Positions 1 to 8,371 are shown, counted from the stretch's first letter. The stretch: 64,000 nt of DNA from Bradyrhizobium guangzhouense (GCF_004114955.1 NZ_CP030053.1:3100001-3164000); one strand, 5' to 3'. Numbers and translations are program-made. Notes: a model not told the origin generated them from the letters alone.

Positions 1-114
1 TACGGCAAGGTCGAGGAGATCGCGGCGACGGTCTCGTTCCTGGCGTCCGAAGGCGCGGCCTATATCACCGGCCAGAACATCCGCGTTGACGGTGGACTGA
101 CCCGCTCGGTCTGA
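1..114 (+). CDS. SDR family oxidoreductase, C-terminal end (partial)
   Basis: The first 37 codons are open from the window edge and end at TGA. The translation carries the usual end of a classical short-chain dehydrogenase: an EEIA..V.FLAS segment, then the YITGQ...VDGG motif that closes the Rossmann fold and shapes the substrate pocket. The catalytic YxxxK and the glycine-rich cofactor motif lie outside the window, so neither cofactor nor substrate can be judged. FabG-like reductases and many sugar or steroid dehydrogenases share this ending. Confidence 0.85.
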   Translation, partial: YGKVEEIAATVSFLASEGAAYITGQNIRVDGGLTRSV

Positions 115-211
115 GGCGCTTGGTTCAAGTCTTCGAGCCTCGCTTGAGCCATCCGCCGACTTGTGCGACCGTGGGTTTTGCAACGTCGTTGGATGTCCTC
201 GCGAGGGTCGC

Positions 212-1744
212 ATGGCCGATTGGGGATCCGGATACGTCATCGACACGGCCTATGTGCACGATTTCTGCCGCGTGCAGGTGCCGGCCATGCTCAGCTTTGC
301 CGCGCTCGCCAAGGGCGTGGCGGCGCCCGGAGGACGCGGCGAGCCGCTTCATTATTGCGATCTCGGCTGCGGGCAGGGGCTGACCGCCACGATCGTCGCG
401 GCCGCCAATCCCAACACTGCGGTGTTCGCGGCTGACTTCAATCCGACGCACATTGCAGGCGCGCGGTCGCTGGCGCATGCGGCGGGGCTCGACAACATCG
501 TCTTTCGCGAGGCCGATTTTGCCGAGCTTGCCGAGGACGCTGAGGTGCCGGAGTTCGACGTCATCGCGCTCCACGGCGTTTATAGCTGGATCGGCGCGGA
601 GCATCGCAAGGCGATCGTCGCGCTGATCCGGCGGCGTTTGAAGCCCGGCGGGCTCGTCTACGTCTCATACGATGCGATGCCCGGCTGGGCGGGTATGGCG
701 CCGTTGCGGCGGCTGATGGTGCAGTTGCAGGTCGCGCAGCCGCAGGTCTCGTCGAAACGCGCGCTGGATCAGGCGCTGGCGCTGGCCGACGGGCTGAAGG
801 AGGCCGGCGCGCATTTCTATCGGATGTACCCGCAGGCCGCCGTGCAGCTCGAGCGGCTGCGCAAATTGCCCGCGTCCTATCTCGCGCACGAGCTGCTGAC
901 GCGCGACTGGCAGGCCTTCAGCTTTGCCGATCTCGCCCAGGAGCTCGCCGACGCCAAGCTGACCTTTCTCGGCTCGGCCCATCTCACCGATCATGTCGAT
1001 CGCGTCAACTTCACCGACGCCCAGCAGGCGCTGCTGACCGACCTCGCCGATCCTCTGATCAACGAGACCGCGCGCGACATGATCATCGGCCGCCAGTTTC
1101 GCCGCGACATCTTCGCCAAGGGGTTCACGCCAATGGCGCCGATGGCGGCGCGGGAATGCTGGCTGGCGACGCGCTTCGTGCTGACGAGCCCGCGCGACGA
1201 TGTCGAGCTGACCTTCGATACGCCGCTGGGCCGCTTCCAGCTGCGCAGCGAGACCTACCGGCCGGTGATCGAGGCGTTTGCCGCGGGGCCGCTCAGCTTG
1301 CGCGAGGTGGTCGAACGTCTGCCGGAGGCGACGATGGGCTGGGCCTCGCTCACCGACGCGATCAAGGTGCTGGTCGGGCAGGGGCACCTCGCACCGGCGC
1401 TGCCGCCGGAGGACGAGGCTATCAGGCGGACATCGACGCAGGCGTTCAACGCGGCGGTGATGGCGCGGGCCAAGGAGACGACGGAGCTGCGTTATCTCGC
1501 CTCGCCCGTTACCGGCGGCGGGATCAGGGTCGATCCGCTCACGCAGCTCTATATGCAGGCCAAGCGCAAGGGCATCGCCGATCCCGCCGCGCTGCTGGCA
1601 AGCCTCGCCGTCGCCGGCGGCGAGCGCTTTGAGAAGGACGGCCAAAAACTCCCCGCGGACGGGGTTCGCGCCGAGATATCAGGCAGGATCGCCGCGATCG
1701 ACGCGCGCGTCCTGCCGCTGCTTGGACGCCTTGGAGTAGCCTAG
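212..1744 (+). CDS. Class I SAM-dependent methyltransferase with methyltransferase regulatory domain
   Basis: 510 residues. An N-terminal SAM-binding Rossmann domain has motif I DLGCGQG at residues 50-56, an acidic AADFNP stretch near 74-79 and a LHGVYSWI segment around 120, as in small-molecule or protein methyltransferases. The remaining roughly 300 residues match what is known as the methyltransferase regulatory domain, followed by a helical C-terminal tail. The ATG at 212 is preferred over the in-frame ATG at 161 because GAGGG lies about five bases upstream of it and the protein then starts at the conserved region. The substrate is unknown. It stands alone and ends exactly where the convergent downstream gene ends. 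Confidence 0.85.
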   Translation: MADWGSGYVIDTAYVHDFCRVQVPAMLSFAALAKGVAAPGGRGEPLHYCDLGCGQGLTATIVAAANPNTAVFAADFNPTHIAGARSLAHAAGLDNIVFREADFAELAEDAEVPEFDVIALHGVYSWIGAEHRKAIVALIRRRLKPGGLVYVSYDAMPGWAGMAPLRRLMVQLQVAQPQVSSKRALDQALALADGLKEAGAHFYRMYPQAAVQLERLRKLPASYLAHELLTRDWQAFSFADLAQELADAKLTFLGSAHLTDHVDRVNFTDAQQALLTDLADPLINETARDMIIGRQFRRDIFAKGFTPMAPMAARECWLATRFVLTSPRDDVELTFDTPLGRFQLRSETYRPVIEAFAAGPLSLREVVERLPEATMGWASLTDAIKVLVGQGHLAPALPPEDEAIRRTSTQAFNAAVMARAKETTELRYLASPVTGGGIRVDPLTQLYMQAKRKGIADPAALLASLAVAGGERFEKDGQKLPADGVRAEISGRIAAIDARVLPLLGRLGVA

Positions 1745-2674
1745 CTAGAGCAGCGAAAAATCGTGCGCGTGTTGCAGCAACTGATGCAGCGCGTCGCTGT
1801 CTGAGGTCGTCGTCGTGCCGCCGCCCTGGTTGCCGCCGTGGCCGGTCAGCGCGCCGGCCAGCTTGATGTAGTCGTCGCCGAGCGCGCCGACATCGGTGTT
1901 GAGCTTGTGCAGATCCGCATCAAGCTTGTGGAAATCGTCGCCGAACTTCAGCGCGATCTGGTCGATCTTGAGGGCGCCGAAATTGTCCTGGGAGCCGGTG
2001 ATGTCGGTGGCGATCTTGAGGAAGTCGTCGCTGACCTTGTGCAAATCGTCGCTCACCTTCAGCGCGCCGCCGCCGAGCTTGATGAAGGCCTCATCGATCG
2101 TTTCGGATCCCTTGAGATCGCCGAGCTTGAGGAAATCCTCGCCGACCTTCTGGAAGTCGTCGCCGACCTTGTGCAGGCCAGTGCTGAAATCGGAGAGATC
2201 GCCGGCCCATTTGATGAAGGAGTCGTTGGCGCCTTCGCCCGAGACGTGCAGTTTGAGCGTATCGACCCCGAGCTTGATCGCCTCGAAGCTCGCGGCCTGA
2301 AAATCCGTGTCGAGCTTGATGAAGTCGTCGGACAGCTTGAGCGCGCCGCCGTCGCCGCCGGTTTCGGCAAAAGAGCCGATGGTCGGCGTCTGGTCGGCAT
2401 ATTTCAGGATGACGTCATCGAACTTGTGCAGGACGTCGTCGAGCTTGAGCGTATCGAAGCCGAGCTTGATGAAGTCGAAGGCAATCTGCTCGGTGTCGTG
2501 CTTGAAGTCGATCGCGACCTTGTGCTCGTCGAACTTCAGGTTCTCGGAAAACAGATCCGTGAGCGCATCGCCGACGCGATCGAAATCATGTCCGAATTTG
2601 AGGAAGTCGTGATCGAGCTTGTGTGCGAGGAAGCCGTCGAAGCTGTCGAACTTGAGAAAAAAATCGGAGGCCAT
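1745..2674 (-). CDS. Acidic amphipathic repeat protein, unknown function
   Basis: 309 residues without a signal peptide or membrane span. Almost the whole protein is built of degenerate seven-residue units of the form D-D-hydrophobic-x-K-hydrophobic-x (for example DDFHKLD, ADLHKLN, SDDLHKV, SDDFLKI, GDDFQKV, GEDFLKL), frequently in pairs, predicting long amphipathic helices with acidic and lysine-rich faces. The C-terminus changes to a Gly/Thr-rich linker (about residues 275-290) and a short His-containing helix. No known family is recognised; phasin-like or apolipoprotein-like surface binding is conceivable from the pattern alone. The start at 2674 follows GGAG at nine bases; an ATG five codons further upstream at 2689 is possible. 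Confidence 0.75.
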   Translation of the reverse strand: MASDFFLKFDSFDGFLAHKLDHDFLKFGHDFDRVGDALTDLFSENLKFDEHKVAIDFKHDTEQIAFDFIKLGFDTLKLDDVLHKFDDVILKYADQTPTIGSFAETGGDGGALKLSDDFIKLDTDFQAASFEAIKLGVDTLKLHVSGEGANDSFIKWAGDLSDFSTGLHKVGDDFQKVGEDFLKLGDLKGSETIDEAFIKLGGGALKVSDDLHKVSDDFLKIATDITGSQDNFGALKIDQIALKFGDDFHKLDADLHKLNTDVGALGDDYIKLAGALTGHGGNQGGGTTTTSDSDALHQLLQHAHDFSLL

Positions 2675-2835
2675 GGCCTTAAGCTCCATGTCTCAGCAAT
2701 TGATCGCAGCAATATGCGAAGTGTAGGCGGCGGGCATCGCGAGTCAACCGTGGCGATCACACGCAATAGGCAAGCGCCGCTGCCCCATCTCGATGGAACT
2801 CGCGAAAGTTGTCCTTCGGACTTTCTATGTCCAGC

Positions 2836-4020
2836 TCAGGCGTGCGCCACCAGTCTCGCCAGTGCAGGCAGGATCTTGTAGCGGGCAATCTCGTGCGGAT
2901 AGTCGCCGCGATTGGCGAGCAGCACGATGCCGATCCGGTGCGCCGGCACGAGGCCGATATAGCCCGATGCGTTGTTGAGGCCGCCCGGCTTGTCGACGAT
3001 TGTGACGCCGGGCAGGTGAACTGTTTCCCAGGCCATGGCTTGGCCGAAGGTCGCCTGCTCGTATCTCTGGTCGACGTGGAAGACTTCGCGCTGCGTCATG
3101 TGCAGCGCCTCCCGCAGCCGCGGGTCGACCGTGCGGCCGTCGACGCAGGCTGCGACGAATGTCGCAAGATCGCGCGCCGACGAGAATATCTGGCCGGTGC
3201 CGGGGAAGTCGAAATAACTCTGCTGGCCTCCGATCGGGCCGATCGCGCTGCCCTGGTAGGAATAGCCCTGCACGACGCGCCGCATCGTGGCCTCGTCCAT
3301 GATCGCGCGGTTGTCCGGTCCGCGTTCGGGAAGGGACGTCGCGCGCATGCCGAGCGGCTTGAGCACGCGGTTCTCGATCAGTTTTGCGATCGGGGCGCGA
3401 TAGCAGCGCTCGAGCACGAGCTGAAGCAGGACGTAGCCGGCATGGCTGTAGATGCGCTGCTTGCCCGGCGCGACGCCCGTAGGCGGCGTAAAGGCGTTGA
3501 GCATCGCGATGAACTGCGCCTGCGAATAGGACTCGTTCGGCCAGGGCGGGTGATCGGTCGGCAGCAACAGTCCCGACGTGTGCGTGGCGAGCTCGCCGAC
3601 GGTGACGTTGCGGACGTAATCACCGCTCAGCTCCGGCAGATATTTCGGCAGGGGATCGTCGGGCTTGAGCTCGCCGCGCAGCGTGCCCGATGCGACCAGC
3701 GTCGCCTCGAACGGTTTTCGCAGCGAGGCGAGGTTGAACAGCGTGTCCGGCGTCACCGACCGCTTGGTGGCGTCGTCGGCGAGGCCGTAGCTGAAGAATT
3801 CGACATGACGGCCGGCATAGAGCGCAGCGGCGAGGCCGCCCGGATGATCCGGCGTCGCGGTGGGCGCAAGCGCCGCCGCGACGAGGTCGCGCATCTGCGC
3901 GATCATGTCGGAATCCGCAAAGGCGCGGCGTGGCCCGGCCAGCGCGACCGCCAGGGGAACAAGCGCGGCGCGGGCGAGCGATCGCCTGGTGATGTGTGGC
4001 GAGATGACAACAGGCAGCAC
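2836..4020 (-). CDS. Serine hydrolase, beta-lactamase/class C (EstB-like) family
   Basis: 394 residues. The N-terminus has a twin-arginine-like TRRSLARAAL segment and a hydrophobic stretch ending in AFA, so it is probably exported. The SxxK motif is S99-L-R-K102 (Ser nucleophile, Lys base). The second motif, normally YxN, reads Y191-S-H193 followed by AGY, and a KPGG sequence near residue 350 sits where KTG or HxG is usual. The family includes AmpC-type beta-lactamases, D-aminopeptidases and esterases; the altered second motif argues for an esterase or peptidase rather than an antibiotic-degrading enzyme. The start is a GTG with no clear ribosome site, so its exact position is uncertain. Confidence 0.82.
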   Translation of the reverse strand: MLPVVISPHITRRSLARAALVPLAVALAGPRRAFADSDMIAQMRDLVAAALAPTATPDHPGGLAAALYAGRHVEFFSYGLADDATKRSVTPDTLFNLASLRKPFEATLVASGTLRGELKPDDPLPKYLPELSGDYVRNVTVGELATHTSGLLLPTDHPPWPNESYSQAQFIAMLNAFTPPTGVAPGKQRIYSHAGYVLLQLVLERCYRAPIAKLIENRVLKPLGMRATSLPERGPDNRAIMDEATMRRVVQGYSYQGSAIGPIGGQQSYFDFPGTGQIFSSARDLATFVAACVDGRTVDPRLREALHMTQREVFHVDQRYEQATFGQAMAWETVHLPGVTIVDKPGGLNNASGYIGLVPAHRIGIVLLANRGDYPHEIARYKILPALARLVAHA

Positions 4021-4129
4021 GTGCTCGGTCTGATGATGCGGTGCGCCCCCAATGCCGTTTTAGCGGCGCGAGAACGCCGTCCCAATTCACGATTGCGCGT
4101 TGTGGGTTCCATGTCGTCGGCAAAAATAC

Positions 4130-4145
4130 TTAGCTTATGAGCTAA
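4130..4145. promoter_or_regulatory. Upstream inverted-repeat operator (ArsR-type)
   Basis: TTAGCTTATGAGCTAA has perfect six-base arms (TTAGCT/AGCTAA). It ends six bases before the -35 box of the ArsR-family gene, and a matching site starts exactly 50 bp downstream, about five helical turns. This is a probable binding site for the product of the gene it precedes. Confidence 0.7.
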
Positions 4146-4151
4146 CAATCG

Positions 4152-4180
4152 TTGACACCGGAACGTGGCCTGCCTATAGT
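4152..4180 (+). promoter_or_regulatory. Sigma-70-type promoter of the ArsR/AHSA1 operon
   Basis: TTGACA at 4152-4157 and TATAGT at 4175-4180 are separated by 17 bp, close to the ideal housekeeping promoter. Transcription would begin about seven bases downstream, at 4187-4188, which coincides with the ATG at 4188; the mRNA is therefore predicted to be leaderless. Confidence 0.75.
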
Positions 4181-4195
4181 TAGCTCCATGGCTAA
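4180..4195. promoter_or_regulatory. Second ArsR-type operator overlapping the start codon
   Basis: TTAGCTCCATGGCTAA shares the TTAGC/GCTAA arms with the site at 4130-4145. It overlaps the last base of the -10 box, the predicted transcription start and the ATG, the position expected for direct repression by the encoded regulator. Confidence 0.7.
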
Positions 4196-4604
4196 CCAAT
4201 TATCCCAGCTCGACCAGGTCTTCGCGGCGCTCGCTGATCCGACGCGGCGAGCGATCGTGATGCGGCTTTGCGCCGGCGAGGCCTCGGTCGGCGAGCTCGC
4301 AGAGCCGTTCGAGATGGCGCTGCCGAGCTTCATGAAGCACATCCACGTGCTGGAGCTGAGCGGGCTCGTGCAGTCGGAGAAATCCGGCCGCGTGCGCACC
4401 TGCCGCCTCGGCCCCGAGGCGCTCGTCGGCGCGGAAGACTGGTTCCAGCATCAGCGCGCGATCTGGGAGACACGGCTCGACCGGTTCGAGGCTTACGTGA
4501 TGAAGCTGAAGAAGGAGAGGGCGGCCGCCAAGCGGTCGTCCAGGATTACTGACAAGACGACAGAGAAGACGACCAACAAACCAAGCAACCGGAAAGGTAC
4601 CTGA
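4188..4604 (+). CDS. ArsR-family winged-helix transcriptional regulator
   Basis: 138 residues. The winged helix covers about residues 5-95 (DPTRRAIV...LRLC, then the recognition helix ALPSFMKHIHVLE). The metal-binding Cys box of arsenic and cadmium sensors is absent, placing it in the non-metal subgroup that is usually paired with an AHSA1/SRPBCC protein, which follows here after two bases. The C-terminal 25 residues are Lys/Thr-rich and look disordered. The ATG at 4188 is chosen over the in-frame TTG at 4152 because that TTG is part of a -35 box. Two inverted repeats around the promoter suggest autorepression. Confidence 0.9.
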   Translation: MANQLSQLDQVFAALADPTRRAIVMRLCAGEASVGELAEPFEMALPSFMKHIHVLELSGLVQSEKSGRVRTCRLGPEALVGAEDWFQHQRAIWETRLDRFEAYVMKLKKERAAAKRSSRITDKTTEKTTNKPSNRKGT

Positions 4605-4606
4605 CG

Positions 4607-5098
4607 ATGACGAATGCTGCCAACGCTGCCCTGTCGCAATGGTCGATGGACCGCGAGACCGTGATGTCGCGCGTGATCGACGCGCCGCGCGATCTGGTGT
4701 TCGAGGCGTGGTCTGACCCAAAACATCTGCCGCAATGGTTCGGGCCGAAGGGATTCAAGATCGAGACCTTCGAGATCGACGTGCGCGTCGGCGGGGTCTG
4801 GCGCTTCAACATGATCGGCCCCGACGGCACCGTCTATCCGAACCGCATGCGCTTCCGCCGCATCGAGCGGCCGAAGCTGATGGAGATGGATCATGGCGTC
4901 GACCAGGACGAGGATCCCAATATGTTCCGCTTCACCATCATCTTTGCCGAGCAGGCCGACGGCAAGACCGTGCTGATGATGCGGCAGCTGTTTGCGAACA
5001 CCGAGCAGCGCGACCAAACGATCGGCTTCGGCGCCGTTGAATACGGCTACCAGACGCTGGACAAGCTCGCGGCCTATGTCGGCGGGCTGAAGCGGTAA
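4607..5098 (+). CDS. SRPBCC (AHSA1-like) domain protein
   Basis: 163 residues forming one SRPBCC/START-like helix-grip domain of the activator-of-Hsp90-ATPase-homologue type: an N-terminal VIDAPRDLVFEAWSDP strand-helix unit, the WFGPKGF motif, GGVWRFNM near residue 65 and a long C-terminal helix (YGYQTLDKLAAYV). Such proteins bind hydrophobic ligands in an internal cavity; few have a defined ligand. It starts two bases after the ArsR-family gene, with GGAAAGG as ribosome site inside the end of that gene, so the two are surely co-transcribed. The pair may form a small ligand-responsive unit, but the inducer is unknown. Confidence 0.9.
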   Translation: MTNAANAALSQWSMDRETVMSRVIDAPRDLVFEAWSDPKHLPQWFGPKGFKIETFEIDVRVGGVWRFNMIGPDGTVYPNRMRFRRIERPKLMEMDHGVDQDEDPNMFRFTIIFAEQADGKTVLMMRQLFANTEQRDQTIGFGAVEYGYQTLDKLAAYVGGLKR

Positions 5099-5118
5099 CT
5101 CGCGCTCTCTGCATCGTT

Positions 5119-5142
5119 GTGCCCGGGCTTGGGCCCGGGCAC
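5119..5142. terminator. GC-rich hairpin between convergent genes
   Basis: GTGCCCGGGC and GCCCGGGCAC form a perfect 10-bp stem with a TTGG loop. It lies between the end of the AHSA1-like gene and the end of the convergent binding-protein gene. There is no strong T-run, so it may act as a bidirectional or Rho-assisted terminator, or be a degenerate repeat. Confidence 0.5.
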
Positions 5143-5233
5143 TGACATCTTCTTCAGTTGCCGTGCTGGATGATTGATCGGTCAAGCCCGGCGACGACGA
5201 GCAGGGAGTTTGGGGCAGCCCTACCGGATGGCC

Positions 5234-6454
5234 TCACTCCTTCGCGTCGTCCGCGATGATGTCGCCGAGCTTCTGCCACCGCTGGCCGTCGAATTGCACC
5301 ATCTGGAACTGCTTGTTGACGCGGTAGTCGGTTGGACTGGTCGTGACTGAAATGCCCGGCAGGGTCAGATCGAGCTCGATATTCCTGAGATTGGCGGCCT
5401 GGCGCATCACGTTCTCGCGGGTGAGATCGTCGCCGCACTGTTTCAGCACCTGCACCAAAAGTTGCGCGGTGATGTAGCCGTAGACGTTCAAATTCGAATC
5501 CTTGTCGCCATCCGGATAGTATTTCGCCATGAAGGCGAGATACCGCTTCATGCCGGGATCGTCCTTCCATTCGGCATCGGTGGAATCCTTGACGTAGCCG
5601 ACGCTGACGACGCCCTTGGCGTTCTCGAGCCCGGCCGGCTTCAGTACCGCGCTGACCGAGGAGGCATTGATGTCGATGATGTGCAGCGGCTTCCAGCCGA
5701 TCTCCGCCACTTTCTTGATGGCTTGCGCCGCCTGCTTCGGCGTCGTGGCGCTGAACAGCACGTCGGCGCCGGCGTCTTTCAGCCGCAGGATCTGGGAGTC
5801 GATGGTCGGCTCGGTGATCTCGTACGAGGTCTCGGCCACGACCATCTTCGCCTTGTCGCCGAGACCGGCCTTGAGGCCGGCGAGATAGTCCTTGCCCAGA
5901 TCGTCGTTCTGATAGAGCACGCCGATCCTGGCGTTCGGATGGTTCTTCAGGAGATACTGCGCATAGATCCGGCCCTCGACGAGGTAGGACGGGTTGAATC
6001 CCATGGTCCAGGGGAAGTTCTTCGGATCGGTGAATCGCGCAGCACCGGTCGCAGCGAACAACTGCGGCACCTTCTTGGCGTTGAGATACTTCTGCACGGC
6101 GACGTTCGGCGCGGTACCGATGATCTGGAACGTCAGCAGCACCTCGTCGCTTTCGACCAGCTTGCGGATCTGTTCCACCGTCTTGGGCGGCGAGTAGGCG
6201 TCGTCATATTGTATCAAGGTGATCTTGCGGCCGTTCACGCCGCCCTGGTCGTTGATCATCCTCATGTAGGCGGCCTGGGTCTTGCCGATCACGGCGTAGG
6301 CAGAGGCGGGGCCGCTGAGCGGTACGGTCTGGCCGACCTTGATCTCGACGTCGGAGGCTCCGGGGTCGTATTTTTTCTGTGCCTGTGCGGCCGGGATCGA
6401 CAGCGCAAGGGCCAGCACGGCGGTCGTAACGCGTTTGAGGCAATCGGATATCAT
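5234..6454 (-). CDS. ABC transporter substrate-binding protein, branched-chain amino acid type
   Basis: 406 residues with a Sec signal peptide (hydrophobic core 10-22, AQA cleavage near 26). The mature part has the type I periplasmic binding fold of the LivJ-like Peripla_BP_6 family: VEIKVGQTVPLSGPAS at its start, QYDDAYSPPKTVEQIRKLVE and the inter-lobe LKDAGADVLFSATTP. This family feeds amino acids, amides, urea or aromatic acids to ABC importers. No permease or ATPase gene is nearby, so it is an orphan binding protein. It is 21 bp downstream of the Bug-type binding protein and probably in the same transcript under the IclR regulator at 7481. Confidence 0.88.
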   Translation of the reverse strand: MISDCLKRVTTAVLALALSIPAAQAQKKYDPGASDVEIKVGQTVPLSGPASAYAVIGKTQAAYMRMINDQGGVNGRKITLIQYDDAYSPPKTVEQIRKLVESDEVLLTFQIIGTAPNVAVQKYLNAKKVPQLFAATGAARFTDPKNFPWTMGFNPSYLVEGRIYAQYLLKNHPNARIGVLYQNDDLGKDYLAGLKAGLGDKAKMVVAETSYEITEPTIDSQILRLKDAGADVLFSATTPKQAAQAIKKVAEIGWKPLHIIDINASSVSAVLKPAGLENAKGVVSVGYVKDSTDAEWKDDPGMKRYLAFMAKYYPDGDKDSNLNVYGYITAQLLVQVLKQCGDDLTRENVMRQAANLRNIELDLTLPGISVTTSPTDYRVNKQFQMVQFDGQRWQKLGDIIADDAKE

Positions 6455-6475
6455 GTCATTCCCTGTCTTTGACTG

Positions 6476-7444
6476 TCACTCGCCCTTGAGACCGGCCTCG
6501 CGAATCAGCGTGGTCCATTTTTGCGTCTCGTTGTCGATGAACCGGCCGAACTCGGCAGCCGTGCCGGCACGCACCTCCAGGCCCTGGGCGGTCAATTTAT
6601 TCTTGATCGCGGGTTCAGCGAGCGCGCGGAGCACTTCGGCCTGGAGCTTGTCGACGAGGACCTGCGGCGTGGTCGATGGCGCCATGAATCCGTACCAGCC
6701 GGCGGCGGCCACGTTTGGAAAGCCCTGTTCGCGCAGGGTCGGCGCTTGCGGGTAGAGTGCGCTGCGCTCGGAGGAAGCGACGCCCAGCACGATGAACTTG
6801 CCGCTCTCGATATAGGGAAGCGCGGTCGGCAGCGCCGTCAGCGTGGCATCGACGCGGCCGGCGAGCAGCTCGGTGTAGGAGGCCGCATCGCCGCGGAAGG
6901 GGATGTTGAGGCCCTTGACGCCGGCGTCGCGAAACAGCAACTCGCCGGCGAGATGCGGCTGCGAGCCGGCGCCGGGCGAGGCGAAGGTCAGCCCGTCCGG
7001 CTTCGATTTGCCGTAGGCGATCAGCTCCGGGAGGGTCTTGAACGGGGCGTCGGCGCTGATGATCAGGAACAACGGCGCGATCACCGCCATCGCGACCGGC
7101 TGCAGATCCTTGCGTTCGTAGGTGAGCTTGCCGAACAGGGCTTCGGCAGTGGCGTAGGGCGCCGCGACGTAGAGAAGGGTGTAGCCGTCGCCCTGTGCAT
7201 GCGCGACGAGATCGTTCGCAATGCGGGTGCCGGCGCCCGGCTTGTTCTCGACGATGAACTGTTGGTGCAGATTGCGGCCGAACTCCTCGGCGAGCAGCCG
7301 CAGTGAGATGTCGTTGGATCCGCCGGGCCCGTAGGGCGAGATCAGCCGCACCATGCGCGACGGGCAGGCGTCCTCAGCGCATGCGGGAAAAGGACATCCC
7401 GAGAGGGCGAGTGCGCCCAGCAGGGTTCGGCGGGTGATGGTCAT
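6476..7444 (-). CDS. Tripartite tricarboxylate transporter (Bug/TctC) substrate-binding protein
   Basis: 322 residues. The N-terminus TRRTLLGALALSG followed by a small-residue region looks like a twin-arginine signal. The mature protein has the TctC/Bug hallmarks: VRLISPYGPGGSNDISLRLLAEE (ligand-carboxylate loop), VENKPGAGTRIANDLVA, and a C-terminal LDK.Q.EVLRAL region. Bug proteins bind small carboxylates and aromatic acids and normally serve TctAB membrane proteins, which are not present here. Orphan Bug proteins are numerous in this bacterial order. It is probably co-transcribed with the binding protein downstream. Confidence 0.9.
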   Translation of the reverse strand: MTITRRTLLGALALSGCPFPACAEDACPSRMVRLISPYGPGGSNDISLRLLAEEFGRNLHQQFIVENKPGAGTRIANDLVAHAQGDGYTLLYVAAPYATAEALFGKLTYERKDLQPVAMAVIAPLFLIISADAPFKTLPELIAYGKSKPDGLTFASPGAGSQPHLAGELLFRDAGVKGLNIPFRGDAASYTELLAGRVDATLTALPTALPYIESGKFIVLGVASSERSALYPQAPTLREQGFPNVAAAGWYGFMAPSTTPQVLVDKLQAEVLRALAEPAIKNKLTAQGLEVRAGTAAEFGRFIDNETQKWTTLIREAGLKGE

Positions 7445-7480
7445 GGTGGCCTCCCGATCGTGGAGCGCCAGTGTTCTTGT

Positions 7481-8365
7481 TCATTTGCTGGCCCTCTTCT
7501 TGTTTTGCTTTGGTGGTTCCAGCGCCGGGGCTGTTGTCTCGCCCACGATGGCGCGGATGCTGTCGGCCAGCGCGGCGATGCGCGGGCCGATCTCGCTCTC
7601 CAATTGGCCCGGCTGGAGCCGGAATGCGGGGATGCCGCAATTGATCGAGAACGCCTGCTTGGTCTCCCTCGCATGAAACAGTGGTGCCGCGACCGCGTGG
7701 ATCGAGGCCATGTACTCGCCCCAGCAGGTGCAGAAGCCGCGGCTGGCGCATTGCGCGAGACCGGCGCGGTATTTGTCGCGGAAGGCCGACCAGAGCTCGG
7801 CATCCTCGCTCGCGATGCGCTCCTCGAGCAGCGCGGCGTCCGCTTGCGGCAATGTCGCCGCCGCGGCGCGGCCCATCGCGGTCATCACGACGGGAATGGG
7901 CATGCCGACATCGGGGACGTGCGGACCGACATCGCCGGAGCGCGCGGTCTCGACATAGATCATGGATGTCGCGTCGAGCAGGCCGATCGAGACCGTGCCG
8001 CGCACGCTCTGCGCCAACTCCTGCATCATCGGGCGCGCGATCTGGCGGAACTGCATGTCGGCGAGCAGCGGATGCGCCATCCGCAATGCGCGCGCGCCGA
8101 CGCGGTATTTGGCGCGCTCGGAATCGTAGCGGAGGTAGCCGAGCTCGGCCAGCGTGTGGGTGAGCCGTGCCACCGTCGGCCGGGGAAGTCCGGTCAACGT
8201 CGACAACTCCATGTTGCCGAGCAGCGTCGCCCCGGCCTTGAAGGCCTCGAGCACCACGAGACCTTTTGCCAGCGTCGTGGCGAACGCAGCGTCGTCGGTG
8301 CGCGAGGCCAGCACCGTGGCGGCGGACGAGGAGGCGTTGGTTGGATCGGAGGGGGCTCTGGCCAT
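7481..8365 (-). CDS. IclR-family transcriptional regulator
   Basis: 294 residues. An N-terminal winged helix (about residues 25-90, with STLTGLPRPTVARLTHTLAELGYLRYD as helix-turn-helix and wing) precedes the IclR effector domain, which contains SIGLLDATSMIYVETA and the CASRGFCTCWGEY segment near the C-terminus. It begins a reverse-strand run with the two binding proteins (36-bp gap) and is the likely regulator of them and possibly of the divergent membrane gene at 8579. GTCC/GGAC half-sites lie in its upstream region. The C-terminal tail is Lys-rich. The effector is unknown. Confidence 0.92.
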   Translation of the reverse strand: MARAPSDPTNASSSAATVLASRTDDAAFATTLAKGLVVLEAFKAGATLLGNMELSTLTGLPRPTVARLTHTLAELGYLRYDSERAKYRVGARALRMAHPLLADMQFRQIARPMMQELAQSVRGTVSIGLLDATSMIYVETARSGDVGPHVPDVGMPIPVVMTAMGRAAAATLPQADAALLEERIASEDAELWSAFRDKYRAGLAQCASRGFCTCWGEYMASIHAVAAPLFHARETKQAFSINCGIPAFRLQPGQLESEIGPRIAALADSIRAIVGETTAPALEPPKQNKKRASK

Positions 8366-8371
8366 GCCAAA

